A DNA stretch of 64,000 nucleotides from DASQGA01 sp963722715 (GCA_963722715.1 CAVROA010000008.1:62001-126000), one strand, 5' to 3'; numbered from the stretch's first letter, positions 52,318 to 60,455 are shown. Numbers and translations are program-made. The notes: a model not told the origin generated them from the letters alone.

Positions 52318-53016
52318 ATAGCCGGACGAGTAGCGATCGTCGGCGATTACGACGCCGGCAACGAGACACACACGGCCACCGACAGCGGTTTCGCGCACGC
52401 GGGGATCGACGCGGACTGGATCGCGACCGATGAGCTCACAGTCGAAGCCCTCGCTCCGTACGACGGTCTCTGGATCGCTCCGTCGAGCCCGTACAGGAAC
52501 ATGGACGCGGCGCTCGAGGCGATCCGCCACGCGCGCGAGCGCGGCGTGCCCCTCGTCGGTACCTGAGGCGGCTTCCAGCACGTCGTTGTCGAGTACGTGC
52601 GCAACGTCCTCGGGCATGGGGACGCCGACCACGCGGAGACGAATCCGGAAGCCGAGACCCTCGCGGTCACTCCGCTGACCTGCCATGTCGGCTGGGGGAT
52701 CGAGGGACGGGTCACGATCCGGCCCGGAACGCTGGCTGCCGAGCTCTACGGCCGCGAGACGAGCGACGAGTCGTACTACTGCAGCTACGGGGTGAACCCG
52801 GCCTTCCGCCCCAACCTCGAGGCGGCCGGGCTCCATGTCTCCGGTGTGGACGAGGAGGAGGACGAGCCGCGCATCGTCGAGCTGGCCGAGCACCCGTTCT
52901 TCCTGGCAACGCTCTTCATTCCGCAGGTGCGCTCGCGGCCCGGCGCCCCGCATCCGATTCTGGTCGGGTTCCAGCAGGCGGTCGCTCGGCGATCCGCCCC
53001 AGTGCCAGAAGGGTGA
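52318..53016 (+). CDS. CTP synthase C-terminal region-related selenoprotein (in-frame TGA)
   Basis: About 232 residues with a class I glutamine-amidotransferase fold, as in CTP synthase domain 2. An in-frame TGA at 52564-52566 (residue 83) falls exactly at the nucleophile in VPLVGT-U-GGFQHVVVEYVRNVLG. Homologues of this known (seleno)protein family have Cys or Sec there. The reading frame continues for 149 conserved codons (TPLTCHVGWGIEGRVTIRPG, SYYCSYGVNPAFRPN, EHPFFLATLFIPQ) to TGA 53014-53016. A SECIS-like hairpin follows the TGA. The canonical His and Glu of the triad (FHPE) are Ile and Gln (FIPQ), so amidotransferase activity is doubtful. No ATG/GTG/TTG lies in frame at the start; ATA at 52318 follows GGAGG by four bases. 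The 3' end overlaps the convergent MFS gene by 101 bp. Confidence 0.87.
52578..52600 (+). promoter_or_regulatory. SECIS-like hairpin downstream of the selenocysteine TGA
   Basis: GCACGT (52578-52583) and ACGTGC (52595-52600) form a perfect 6-bp stem with an 11-base loop CGTTGTCGAGT. The loop begins 18 bases after the TGA and has a G at its second position, as expected for bacterial SECIS elements read by SelB. The RNA fold is inferred, not computed. Confidence 0.6.
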
Positions 53017-54109
53017 GACCGCACAACCCCGCCGCCAGGGTGTAGACGACGGCATCCGAGGTGACGGCCGCGAGTGAGCCCGCTACCAGGGCACCGACCA
53101 CGTTCCCGGGCGCCCAGGCCAGGTTCAGGAGCGTGAAGGCCAGGCCCTGGTGGAGACCCGCCTCCTCGGCTCCATGCGAGAGGAGCGCCGTCCCCGGCAC
53201 CCAGAAGACGCCGTAGGCGATACCCGCAACGGTGACCAGGACGAGGGCCGTCCAGCGCTCGTCGGCCCACGGCAAGACGAGCGACGCTCCGATCGACGCG
53301 ACAAGGCCTGCTCGCACAGGCACGAAGAACCCGTACCGGTCCGACCACCTCCCGAGGAAGGGGTTGGCGATCGCCTCGACCCCGGCGGCAATGAGGAAGG
53401 CGACGCTGATGCCGAGCGAGCCCCAACCGAGCTCGTCGAGCCGAAGCGGGGCAAGCACGGAGATGACGCCGAGGAGGATCGCGGCGAGCGTGACCAGCCA
53501 GAACCCACCCGCGACTCGGCTGTGGCGGATCGCGTCGGCGATACGCCTGAGCTTCTGCGGTTCTCCCGGTGGGAAGGCGGGCGTCGTCGACGCCCAGACC
53601 ATCAGAACGAGGCCGAGAGCCGCAACGGCGCCGAATGCGACCTCGGTCCCGAACCGGGCCCCGGCTGCGCCGAGGACGGGGCCGAGGAGCGCTCCTCCGA
53701 CCGCCGAGCCCATGGCGATTCCGAGCAGCTCGCCCCGCCGTTCTCTCGGAGCCGCAGCGACCAGCCACGCGAGCGCGCCCGTCCAAGAAACGGAGCTGCC
53801 GAAGCCCTGGCCGAAGCGGGCCACGTCCAGGACCAAGACCGAGTTTGCGAGCCCGAAGGCGACGCTCGTCACGACCATGAGCCCGAGCCCGATCAGGACG
53901 GTCGGCTTCACGCCGAGCCGCGACGCGAGGAGCCCGCCCGGGATCGCGCCCGCCAGGCCGCCGGCGGCGTAGATCGCGGTCAGGAGGCCTGCGGCCTGCT
54001 TCGACAGGCCGAACTCCTCCTCGTAGGTCGGCAGGAGCGGCGCCAGCGCCGCGAAGAAGATCGTGTCGACGAGGACGATCGCGCTGACGAGGAGAACGAG
54101 GCGGCGCAC
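52916..54109 (-). CDS. MFS transporter
   Basis: Major facilitator of 397 residues with about 12 hydrophobic helices. Motif A-like GGLLASRLGVKPTVLIGLG follows helix 2, and FGQGFGSSVSWTGALAWLVA and GAAGARFGTEVAFGAVAALG follow. The group resembles drug or metabolite exporters of actinobacteria. It has a GTG start. Its last 34 codons lie antisense to the end of the selenoprotein gene. The substrate is unknown. Confidence 0.88.
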   Translation of the reverse strand: MRRLVLLVSAIVLVDTIFFAALAPLLPTYEEEFGLSKQAAGLLTAIYAAGGLAGAIPGGLLASRLGVKPTVLIGLGLMVVTSVAFGLANSVLVLDVARFGQGFGSSVSWTGALAWLVAAAPRERRGELLGIAMGSAVGGALLGPVLGAAGARFGTEVAFGAVAALGLVLMVWASTTPAFPPGEPQKLRRIADAIRHSRVAGGFWLVTLAAILLGVISVLAPLRLDELGWGSLGISVAFLIAAGVEAIANPFLGRWSDRYGFFVPVRAGLVASIGASLVLPWADERWTALVLVTVAGIAYGVFWVPGTALLSHGAEEAGLHQGLAFTLLNLAWAPGNVVGALVAGSLAAVTSDAVVYTLAAGLCGLTLLALGRIAERPPAGTRPESDAGRRAASAPAE

Positions 54110-54186
54110 CCGCCGATGCTAGCCGGGAGCTGCCGCTCGGATGCCCGAGGACGCTGTGTTGAGTCCGTGCAATGATTTCCCGCACC

Positions 54187-54585
54187 ATGCAGACGATCGT
54201 TATCGTCGAAGACGATCCGGATATTCGTGGGCTGCTGGAGCTCGAGCTGCGCGCGGGGGGCTACGAGACCGCGTTGGCGCGCGACGGGGTCGCGGCGCTT
54301 GGAGTGATCCGCAAAACGCAGCCCGCGTTGATCCTGCTGGACATCGGCCTTCCGGGCGGCGACGGCTTCGTGATCATGGAGCGGCTCAAGGAGTTCGACG
54401 CCCTGGCGACCATCCCGATCGTGGTCATGAGCGCTCGCACTGCCCCCGAGATGCGTGAACGGGCGCTCGCGGCGGGAGCGGCAGCCTTTCTCGAAAAGCC
54501 GTTTGCCGCCGGCGAGCTGATGAGCACGGTCGGACCGATCCTCGCGGCGCGCATGCCGGGCCCGTCCGGATCGATGCCTTCCTGA
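54187..54585 (+). CDS. Single-domain response regulator (receiver)
   Basis: A 132-residue CheY-like receiver without an output domain. Acidic residues Glu8-Asp9-Asp10 (IVEDD), phosphoacceptor Asp52 (LILLDIGLPGGDG), Ser82 (VVMSARTA) and Lys104 (FLEKPFAAGEL) are all present, so it should be phosphorylatable. The ATG at 54187 gives MQTIVIVEDD; an earlier in-frame start at 54172 adds five residues. No partner kinase is nearby. It is convergent with the Rieske ferredoxin gene. Confidence 0.9.
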   Translation: MQTIVIVEDDPDIRGLLELELRAGGYETALARDGVAALGVIRKTQPALILLDIGLPGGDGFVIMERLKEFDALATIPIVVMSARTAPEMRERALAAGAAAFLEKPFAAGELMSTVGPILAARMPGPSGSMPS

Positions 54586-54596
54586 GGCGGTATGGG

Positions 54597-54950
54597 TCAG
54601 GCTTGGACGAGTACCAAGCCGTCTTCAACTCGCACCGGGTAGACGGCGACGCGCATCCGCTCGTCGTCGAGGCAGTGTCCCGAGTCGACGTCGAACTCCC
54701 AGCCGTGCCACGGGCAGTGAAGGACGGCCCTGTCCTCAACGGCGTAACGTCCGGGTTCGCCTGTTTCGCGCCTGCGCACTGACCCGAGGCAGAGGGGCGC
54801 GCCGCTGTGCGGGCAGCGGTTTCGCAGAGCGTGCAACTTGCCGCCCTGCGGGTCACGGACGACTCCGATCTCGCGCCCTGCGATCCGGGCTACGACCCGG
54901 CCATCGCGCTCGAGGTCGGCGAGGGAGCCGACCTCATGCCAGGCCTTCAC
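54597..54950 (-). CDS. Rieske [2Fe-2S] ferredoxin-like protein
   Basis: A 117-residue single-domain Rieske protein. The cluster ligands are Cys46, His48 (RNRCPHSGAPLC) and Cys79, His82 (VLHCPWHGWEFD). It resembles ferredoxin components of multicomponent oxygenases (and nitrite-reductase small-subunit-like proteins), carrying electrons in the cytoplasm. The GTG start overlaps the amidohydrolase stop (GTGA), and it ends the run SDR-amidohydrolase-ferredoxin. The oxygenase it would serve is not adjacent; the Rieske oxygenase at 45652 is 8 kb away. Confidence 0.88.
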   Translation of the reverse strand: MKAWHEVGSLADLERDGRVVARIAGREIGVVRDPQGGKLHALRNRCPHSGAPLCLGSVRRRETGEPGRYAVEDRAVLHCPWHGWEFDVDSGHCLDDERMRVAVYPVRVEDGLVLVQA

Positions 54951-56038
54951 GCCGGGACGAGGCCGAGTCGCGCGCCGTAGAAGGCCGCGGCGTTCTCGAA
55001 CATGACCTGCTCCCGCCACTCGGCCGGGAGCCGCTTCAGCATGTGGTCCGGGTCGTCGTAGTCCCAGTGCGGGTAATCGGAGGCGAAGCAGAGGATCTCG
55101 GGCGCGCCCGCGGCAGCGAGCATCTCGAAGAGAAGGTCGTCCTGTCCGTCCGTGTGCTCCAGCGGCTGCGTCGTAAAGCGGACGTGGTCCCGCGTGACCT
55201 CGCTCGGCTTGCGGTCGAGCCAGGGAACCTCGGCGCGGAGGCCGCGCCAGTTCGTGTCGAGCCGCCAGAGGATCCCCGGGAGCCAGGCGAGCCCGCCCTC
55301 GAGCAGGATCACTCGGAGCTCCGCCAAGCGCTCGAAGGTGCCGTGGCAGAGGAGGGAGACGAGATGCGCCATGATCGAGCACGCCGAGCCGAGGGTGTGC
55401 CACTCGATATAGAAGGTCGGATTGCCGGCACCGCCTGGTGTCGCCCCGATTCCCATGCCCTCGCCGCCGGAGTGGATTGCGACCGGAAGCCCGCTTTCGA
55501 CCGCGGCCTCGAAGAGGGGGAGGTAGCGCGGGTCGCCGTATGGTCGCTCCGACCCGCCGACGAGCAGGACCTGGACGAAGCGCTCGTCGTCCGCGCACCG
55601 GCGGATCTCCTCAGCCGCAGCCACGGGGTCCTGCGCGGGGCAGAGGATGGAGCCGCGCAGGCGAGGTTCGCGCTCGAGCCAGAGCTCCCGCATCCAGTCG
55701 TTGTGGGCGCGCGCGAACGCCGCCGCCCGGTACGAGCTTCCCATCAGTGAGACAGTGACCCCGTCGTCCCCGGTCAAGACTCCGATCTCGACGCCGTGCC
55801 GGTCCAGGACTTCTCGCTGGACGTGCTCGACCCTGGAGGCGGGAAACTGCCCGGGCTCGTGCTCGAGGTCCTGCCGGAACCACGCGCTCGGATGCGACCA
55901 GGTGTAGCCCGGGAGTCCGAAGGACGCCTGGGCGCGGAACCAGTCGCGCTGGCCGGGCTCGATGAACGCGAGAAACTCCTCGGGGTCACCGAATTCCTGA
56001 TGGATGTCGCAGTCGATCAGGCGCCGCTCGCTCACCAT
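54947..56038 (-). CDS. Amidohydrolase family protein (amidohydrolase 2/ACMSD-like)
   Basis: A 363-residue TIM-barrel metal hydrolase. The N-terminal D-x-H metal site is Asp11/His13 (LIDCDIHQEF), a second His is in VAIHSGGEGMG, another in YIEWHTLGSACSIMAHLVSL, and the catalytic Asp in LCFASDYPHWDYDDPDHML. The layout is that of the PF04909 group, which decarboxylates or hydrolyses ring-cleavage-type acids. Coupled to a Rieske ferredoxin and an SDR, it hints at degradation of an aromatic or heterocyclic compound. The start overlaps the SDR stop by 7 bp. Confidence 0.9.
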   Translation of the reverse strand: MVSERRLIDCDIHQEFGDPEEFLAFIEPGQRDWFRAQASFGLPGYTWSHPSAWFRQDLEHEPGQFPASRVEHVQREVLDRHGVEIGVLTGDDGVTVSLMGSSYRAAAFARAHNDWMRELWLEREPRLRGSILCPAQDPVAAAEEIRRCADDERFVQVLLVGGSERPYGDPRYLPLFEAAVESGLPVAIHSGGEGMGIGATPGGAGNPTFYIEWHTLGSACSIMAHLVSLLCHGTFERLAELRVILLEGGLAWLPGILWRLDTNWRGLRAEVPWLDRKPSEVTRDHVRFTTQPLEHTDGQDDLLFEMLAAAGAPEILCFASDYPHWDYDDPDHMLKRLPAEWREQVMFENAAAFYGARLGLVPA

Positions 56039-56826
56039 GGTCCTCCCAGGGCGACTGTAACCGCCTCGCCGCTGATCCCGCTCGCGCCCTCGCTCGCGAG
56101 AAAGGCGATCACCTCGGCGATCTCCTCGGGGGAGATGACACGGCCGGCCGGGTACTCGCTCGCCCGCTCGGCCCAGACCTCGTCCTCGGTGATGCCGCGG
56201 CGCTCCGCCTCGAACCGGGCCGAGCGCTCGGCCATCGCGGTGCGAACCCAGCCCGGGAGGACGGCGTTGCAGGTGACGTCGTGCGGGCCGACGTCCTGCG
56301 CGGTCGCTCGCATGAGGCCGATCAGGCCGTGCTTCGAGGCGCAGTAGGCGGGCATCCGCGGCGCGCCGATCTGCCCGGCCGTCGAGCTGACCATGACGAT
56401 CCGCCCCCAGCGTCGCGCGATCATGTCGGGCGCAGCCAGGCGGGTCAGGTGAAACGGGCCGTCGAGATTCACTCGCAGCGTCTCGCGCCAGACCTCCGGG
56501 TCCTCCTCCCAGACGACGGTCTCGTGGGCAGATCCGATGCCGGCGTTGTTGACGAGGATCTCGATCGGCCCGAGCCGGGAGCGTGCCTCCTCGACGACGC
56601 GGCGGCAGCCGTCCTCCGTGCCCACATCCTCGGCGAGGATCTCGACGTGGGCCTCCGCAGCAAGCGTGTCGAGCTCGGCCTGCGTCCGGGAGACGCCCAG
56701 CACGCGAGCACCGCGCTCCGCAAGGGCGAGGGCGGTCGCGCGGCCGATTCCGCGCCCCGCGCCGGTCACGATGGCGACCCTTCCGTCCACGTGATCACTC
56801 TCGCGGGCGCGGCCGTCCGCGGTCAA
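56032..56826 (-). CDS. SDR family NAD(P)-dependent oxidoreductase
   Basis: Classical short-chain dehydrogenase, 264 residues, with TGAGRGIGRATALALAERGA, NNAGIGSAHET, catalytic Ser in VMVSSTAGQIG and Tyr-x3-Lys in PAYCASKHGLIGLM. The C-terminal GISGEAVTVALGGPW lacks the common DGG motif but is near it. The substrate is unknown. It is located 15 bp downstream of purF on the same strand and overlaps the amidohydrolase gene. Confidence 0.9.
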   Translation of the reverse strand: MTADGRARESDHVDGRVAIVTGAGRGIGRATALALAERGARVLGVSRTQAELDTLAAEAHVEILAEDVGTEDGCRRVVEEARSRLGPIEILVNNAGIGSAHETVVWEEDPEVWRETLRVNLDGPFHLTRLAAPDMIARRWGRIVMVSSTAGQIGAPRMPAYCASKHGLIGLMRATAQDVGPHDVTCNAVLPGWVRTAMAERSARFEAERRGITEDEVWAERASEYPAGRVISPEEIAEVIAFLASEGASGISGEAVTVALGGPW

Positions 56827-56841
56827 GCGACTACGGGTGGG

Positions 56842-58260
56842 CTAGCGCTTGCTCGCGGCGACCGGGCGGGCAGGGGCGGGGAGGGTCGGCTCGAACCTGA
56901 GCTTGGCTAGGCGGACGTCCTCCGGGATCTCGGTCGGATACTTGCGGGTCAAGCAGGCGCGGCAGAACGTGCTCTCGGGCCGTCGGGTCGAGGCCTGCAG
57001 GCCGTCGAGCGAGAGGTACGCGAGCGACGTGGCGCCGATCTGGCTTCGCACTTCCTCGACCGAGCGGGTGGACGCGATCAACTCGTCCTGCGAGGCCATG
57101 TCGATGCCGTAAAAGCAGGGGGAGACGATCGGCGGGGAAGAGATGCGGACGTGCACCTCCAGGGCCCCTCCTTCGAAAAGCATCTGGACGATCTTGCGGG
57201 TGGTGGAGCCCCGTACGATCGAGTCGTCGACGACGACGACGCGCTTCCCGGCCATCTCGGCCAGGGGATTGAACTTCGTCTTGATCCCGTGCTCCCGGAG
57301 CGCCTGGTCAGGCTGGATGAACGTGCGTCCGACGTACCGGTTCTTGATCAGCCCCTCCGAGAAGGGAATCCCGCTGGCGCGCGCGAAGCCGATCGCTGCG
57401 GGCGTGCCAGAGTCGGGGATACCCATGACGAGGTCCGCGTCGGCCGGCGCCTCCGCCGCGAGACGCTCACCCATCCGGATGCGGGCGCCGTGCAGCTCGA
57501 CTCCGCGCATCGTGGAGTCGGGCCGCGCGAAGTAGATGAACTCGAAGATGCAGAGCGCGCCGGCGCTCTCTTCCTCGGTCGCTTTGATCGCCCGCATGCC
57601 CTGCTCGTCGACGACCACGAGCTCTCCCGGGTCGATCTCACGGACGAAGTCGGCCCCCAGCAGGTCGAGCGCCGAAGTCTCGGACGCGAGCACGTGATCG
57701 TCTTCCAGCCGGCCGAGAACGAGCGGCCGGATCCCGGCCGGGTCCCGGAACCCGACCAGCTTGCCTTCGGACAGGAGCACGGCCGAAAAGGCACCCTGGA
57801 TGCGCCGCATCGTCGAGGCGACCGCTTCCTCGAGCGGCCGCTCGTCGTGGGCGATCAGCGCCGCGATCACCTCGGTGTCCGAGGTGGAGCCGAGCTTGAT
57901 GCCGCGGTCGACGAGCTCCTGCCGGAGCTCGGTCGTGTTCGTGAGGTTCCCGTTGTGACCGAGGGCGACGGTCCGCGCCGGGCCGTGCTGGACGATCGGC
58001 TGCGCGTTCGTCCAGCGCGCAGAGCCCGTCGTGGAGTAGCGGCAGTGCGCGATCGCCGCCTGGCCTTGAAGCCCCTGGAGCTTCTCCTCGGAGAAGACCT
58101 GCGTGACGAGGCCCATGTCCCGGAGCACCGTCAGCCGCGCCCGGTCGGTGACCGCGATTCCGGCCGACTCCTGGCCGCGGTGCTGGAGCGCGAAGAGGCC
58201 GAAGTAGGCGAGCCGTGCGACGTCGCGCTCGGGCCCGTAGATGCCGAGGACGCCGCACAC
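56842..58260 (-). CDS. purF: Amidophosphoribosyltransferase
   Basis: Commits PRPP and glutamine to purine synthesis. 472 residues. GTG start, so the N-terminal sequence is M-C-GVLGIYGPE with the nucleophile Cys2 directly after the start. Glutaminase segments are LQHRGQESAGIAV and HNGNLTNTTELRQ, and the PRPP loop is RVVVVDDSIVRGSTTRKIVQ. Four cysteines (ALCIFEFIYF, SPCFYGIDMAS, TFCRACLTRKYP) match the 4Fe-4S ligands of the Bacillus-type enzyme. The start is two bases from the purL stop. Confidence 0.96.
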   Translation of the reverse strand: MCGVLGIYGPERDVARLAYFGLFALQHRGQESAGIAVTDRARLTVLRDMGLVTQVFSEEKLQGLQGQAAIAHCRYSTTGSARWTNAQPIVQHGPARTVALGHNGNLTNTTELRQELVDRGIKLGSTSDTEVIAALIAHDERPLEEAVASTMRRIQGAFSAVLLSEGKLVGFRDPAGIRPLVLGRLEDDHVLASETSALDLLGADFVREIDPGELVVVDEQGMRAIKATEEESAGALCIFEFIYFARPDSTMRGVELHGARIRMGERLAAEAPADADLVMGIPDSGTPAAIGFARASGIPFSEGLIKNRYVGRTFIQPDQALREHGIKTKFNPLAEMAGKRVVVVDDSIVRGSTTRKIVQMLFEGGALEVHVRISSPPIVSPCFYGIDMASQDELIASTRSVEEVRSQIGATSLAYLSLDGLQASTRRPESTFCRACLTRKYPTEIPEDVRLAKLRFEPTLPAPARPVAASKR

Positions 58261-58262
58261 GG

Positions 58263-60368
58263 CTAGACCAGTCCTCCTTCGTGCGCAGCCGAGAGCTCCG
58301 TGAGCGGGACACCCAGGAGCGTCTCCCCGCCGACGACTCCGATCTGCCGGACCGCAGCGCCGTCGAGGCGCGCTGCATCCTCCGGCCGGCATGTGATGAC
58401 TGCCTGGCCGCCGCCCTCGCCGAACCAGGCGACTCCGTCGTCCGGGAGCTCCACAGTCGCTCCGATGCCCGCGAAGAGCGCCGCCTCGGCGAGCGCAACC
58501 GCGAGACCGCCCTCGGCGGCGTCGTGCGAGCTCGTCAGGAAGGGCGCTGATCGGGCGAGGAACGCGACGAGGGCCGCCTCGGCGACGAGCTTTGGCAGCG
58601 CCGGTCGTCCGGCCGGGCCCCCGAGGAACCGGGCCTGGTACTCGGAGCCGTCGAGGCGAAGCTCCGGCGAGCCGGCGACGTACACGAAGTCGCCCTCGCG
58701 CCAGTCACCCGGGATCGCACGCACGTCCTCCACCAATCCCACACAGCCGACGACAGGCGTGGGGTAGATCGCGCGCCCGTCCGTCTCGTTGTAGAGGGAG
58801 ACGTTGCCGGAGACGACGGGGACGCGGAGGGCCTCGCACGCCTGCGCCATCCCCTCGATCGCCTCGGCAAGCTCCCAGGCGACCTCCGCCTTCTCCGGGT
58901 TCCCGAAGTTGAGGCAGTTCGTGATCGCAAGCGGCGACCCGCCGGCACAGGCGACGTTTCGAGCCGACTCGAGAACGGCGAGGGCACCGCCGGTGCGCGG
59001 GTCGAGCGAGGCGAGCCTGCCGGCTCCGTCCAGGGATACAGCGAGCCCGCGAACAGTCGGCCGCAGGCGCAGCACGGCGGCGTCGAGCCCGGGCCGGCGA
59101 ACCGTGCGCGATCCGACCAGGTGGTCGTACCGGCGGAAAATGGGCCGCCGGCTGGCGACGTTCGGGGAGCGGAGGAGATCCAGCAGGTCGTCCGCACCGG
59201 GACGGATGTGTGGTGTCTCGACGGGCGGTTCCAGCCGCCGCGGGGCCGTTTCTACCCGATAGCGCGGAGCGTCGTCCGTCAGGAAGCGAGCGGGAATCTC
59301 GCCGACGAGGTCGTCGTCGAAGAAGGCCCGAAGCTCACCCGAGCCGGTGACGCTTCCGATCACGGCGCACTCGAGCTCCCAGCGCCGGCAAGTGGTCTCG
59401 ACGGCCTCGCGCCGCTCGGGCAGAACCACGGCGACCATCCGCTCCTGGCTCTCCGAGATCATGATCTCGACGGGAGCGAGATCGGGCTCGCGGAGCGGCA
59501 CCCGGTCCAGGTGCACGTCCACGCCGGCTCCTCCTCGGCCGGCCATCTCGGCGAGCGAGGAGGCGAGCCCCGCGGCACCGAGATCCTGGAGCGATTCGAC
59601 GAGGCCCTGCTCGACGAGCTCGAGGCTCGCCTCGATCAACTTCTTGCCGGTGAACGGATCGCCGATCTGGACGGTCGGCCGCTTGTCCTCGTCGGCATCC
59701 GAGAGCTCCTGGCTCGCCAGCACGCTCGCACCGCCGATTCCGTCGCGGCCGGTCGTGGCGCCGTAGAGGACGATCAGGTTGCCCGACCCGGTCGCCTGTG
59801 CGCGCGTGACGCGCTCGGCCGGGAGGAGCCCGACACACATCGCGTTCACGAGCGGATTCTCCGTGTAGGCCTCGTCGAAGACCGTGTCGCCCCCGACGGT
59901 CGGCACGCCGACCGAGTTCCCGTACGCGCCGATTCCGGCAACCGCGCGATCAAAGGCGTGATCGGGCGCGCCGAAGCGCAGCCCGTCCAGGAGCGCCACC
60001 GGCCTCGCTCCCATCGCGACCACGTCCCGGAGAATGCCCCCGACACCCGTCGCCGCGCCCTGGAAAGGCTCGACCGCGGAAGGGTGGTTGTGGCTCTCAA
60101 CCTTGAAGGCAGCCGCCTCGCCGTTTCCGAGGTCGACCACGCCCGCGTTCTCACCTGGCCCCTGTAGGACCGCCTCTCCCTCCGTCGGAAAGCGGCGCAG
60201 GAGGAGCGCCGAATGCTTGTAGCCGCAGTGCTCCGACCAGAGGAGCGAGAAGACCGCGAGCTCGAACTCGTTCGGGTCGCGCTCCAGCAGGTCGCAGATT
60301 CGCTCGAGCTCCCCGTCCGTCAGGCCGAGAGCACGATGGAGCGGCGGCTGTTCGGCGACCGAAGCCAG
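58263..60368 (-). CDS. purL: Phosphoribosylformylglycinamidine synthase subunit II
   Basis: ATP-dependent FGAM synthetase, small-type PurL that works with PurS and PurQ (not in this window). The frame includes the N-terminal ALGLTDGELERICDLLERDP, LLWSEHCGYKHSALLLRRFP and QGPGENAGVVDLGNG. Also present are SHNHPSAVEPFQGAATGVGG, DLGAAGLASSLAEMAGRGGA and SSHDAAEGGLAVALAEAALF. The first ATG/GTG/TTG in frame (GTG 60140) would delete the conserved WSEHCGYK region. The frame is open to a stop just upstream of 60368, where a CTG gives ASVAEQPPLHRALGLTDGEL. I annotate from that CTG, giving about 701 residues, close to family length. Confidence 0.93.
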   Translation of the reverse strand: MASVAEQPPLHRALGLTDGELERICDLLERDPNEFELAVFSLLWSEHCGYKHSALLLRRFPTEGEAVLQGPGENAGVVDLGNGEAAAFKVESHNHPSAVEPFQGAATGVGGILRDVVAMGARPVALLDGLRFGAPDHAFDRAVAGIGAYGNSVGVPTVGGDTVFDEAYTENPLVNAMCVGLLPAERVTRAQATGSGNLIVLYGATTGRDGIGGASVLASQELSDADEDKRPTVQIGDPFTGKKLIEASLELVEQGLVESLQDLGAAGLASSLAEMAGRGGAGVDVHLDRVPLREPDLAPVEIMISESQERMVAVVLPERREAVETTCRRWELECAVIGSVTGSGELRAFFDDDLVGEIPARFLTDDAPRYRVETAPRRLEPPVETPHIRPGADDLLDLLRSPNVASRRPIFRRYDHLVGSRTVRRPGLDAAVLRLRPTVRGLAVSLDGAGRLASLDPRTGGALAVLESARNVACAGGSPLAITNCLNFGNPEKAEVAWELAEAIEGMAQACEALRVPVVSGNVSLYNETDGRAIYPTPVVGCVGLVEDVRAIPGDWREGDFVYVAGSPELRLDGSEYQARFLGGPAGRPALPKLVAEAALVAFLARSAPFLTSSHDAAEGGLAVALAEAALFAGIGATVELPDDGVAWFGEGGGQAVITCRPEDAARLDGAAVRQIGVVGGETLLGVPLTELSAAHEGGLV

Positions 60369-60455
60369 AGCCCTACTCTAGCCTTCCGCGCGGACGGTCG
60401 AAGCAGCCCGCGCGAGGCCTCACGCGAAGCCTCTTCCGCTCGGTAGCCTGGCCCC

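Noticed and set aside
52318..53016. Reading the in-frame TGA as a simple nonsense mutation (pseudogene)
   Set aside because: It falls exactly at the conserved catalytic Cys codon, the rest of the frame is undamaged, and the family is known to use Sec. A pseudogene cannot be fully excluded without the Sec machinery.
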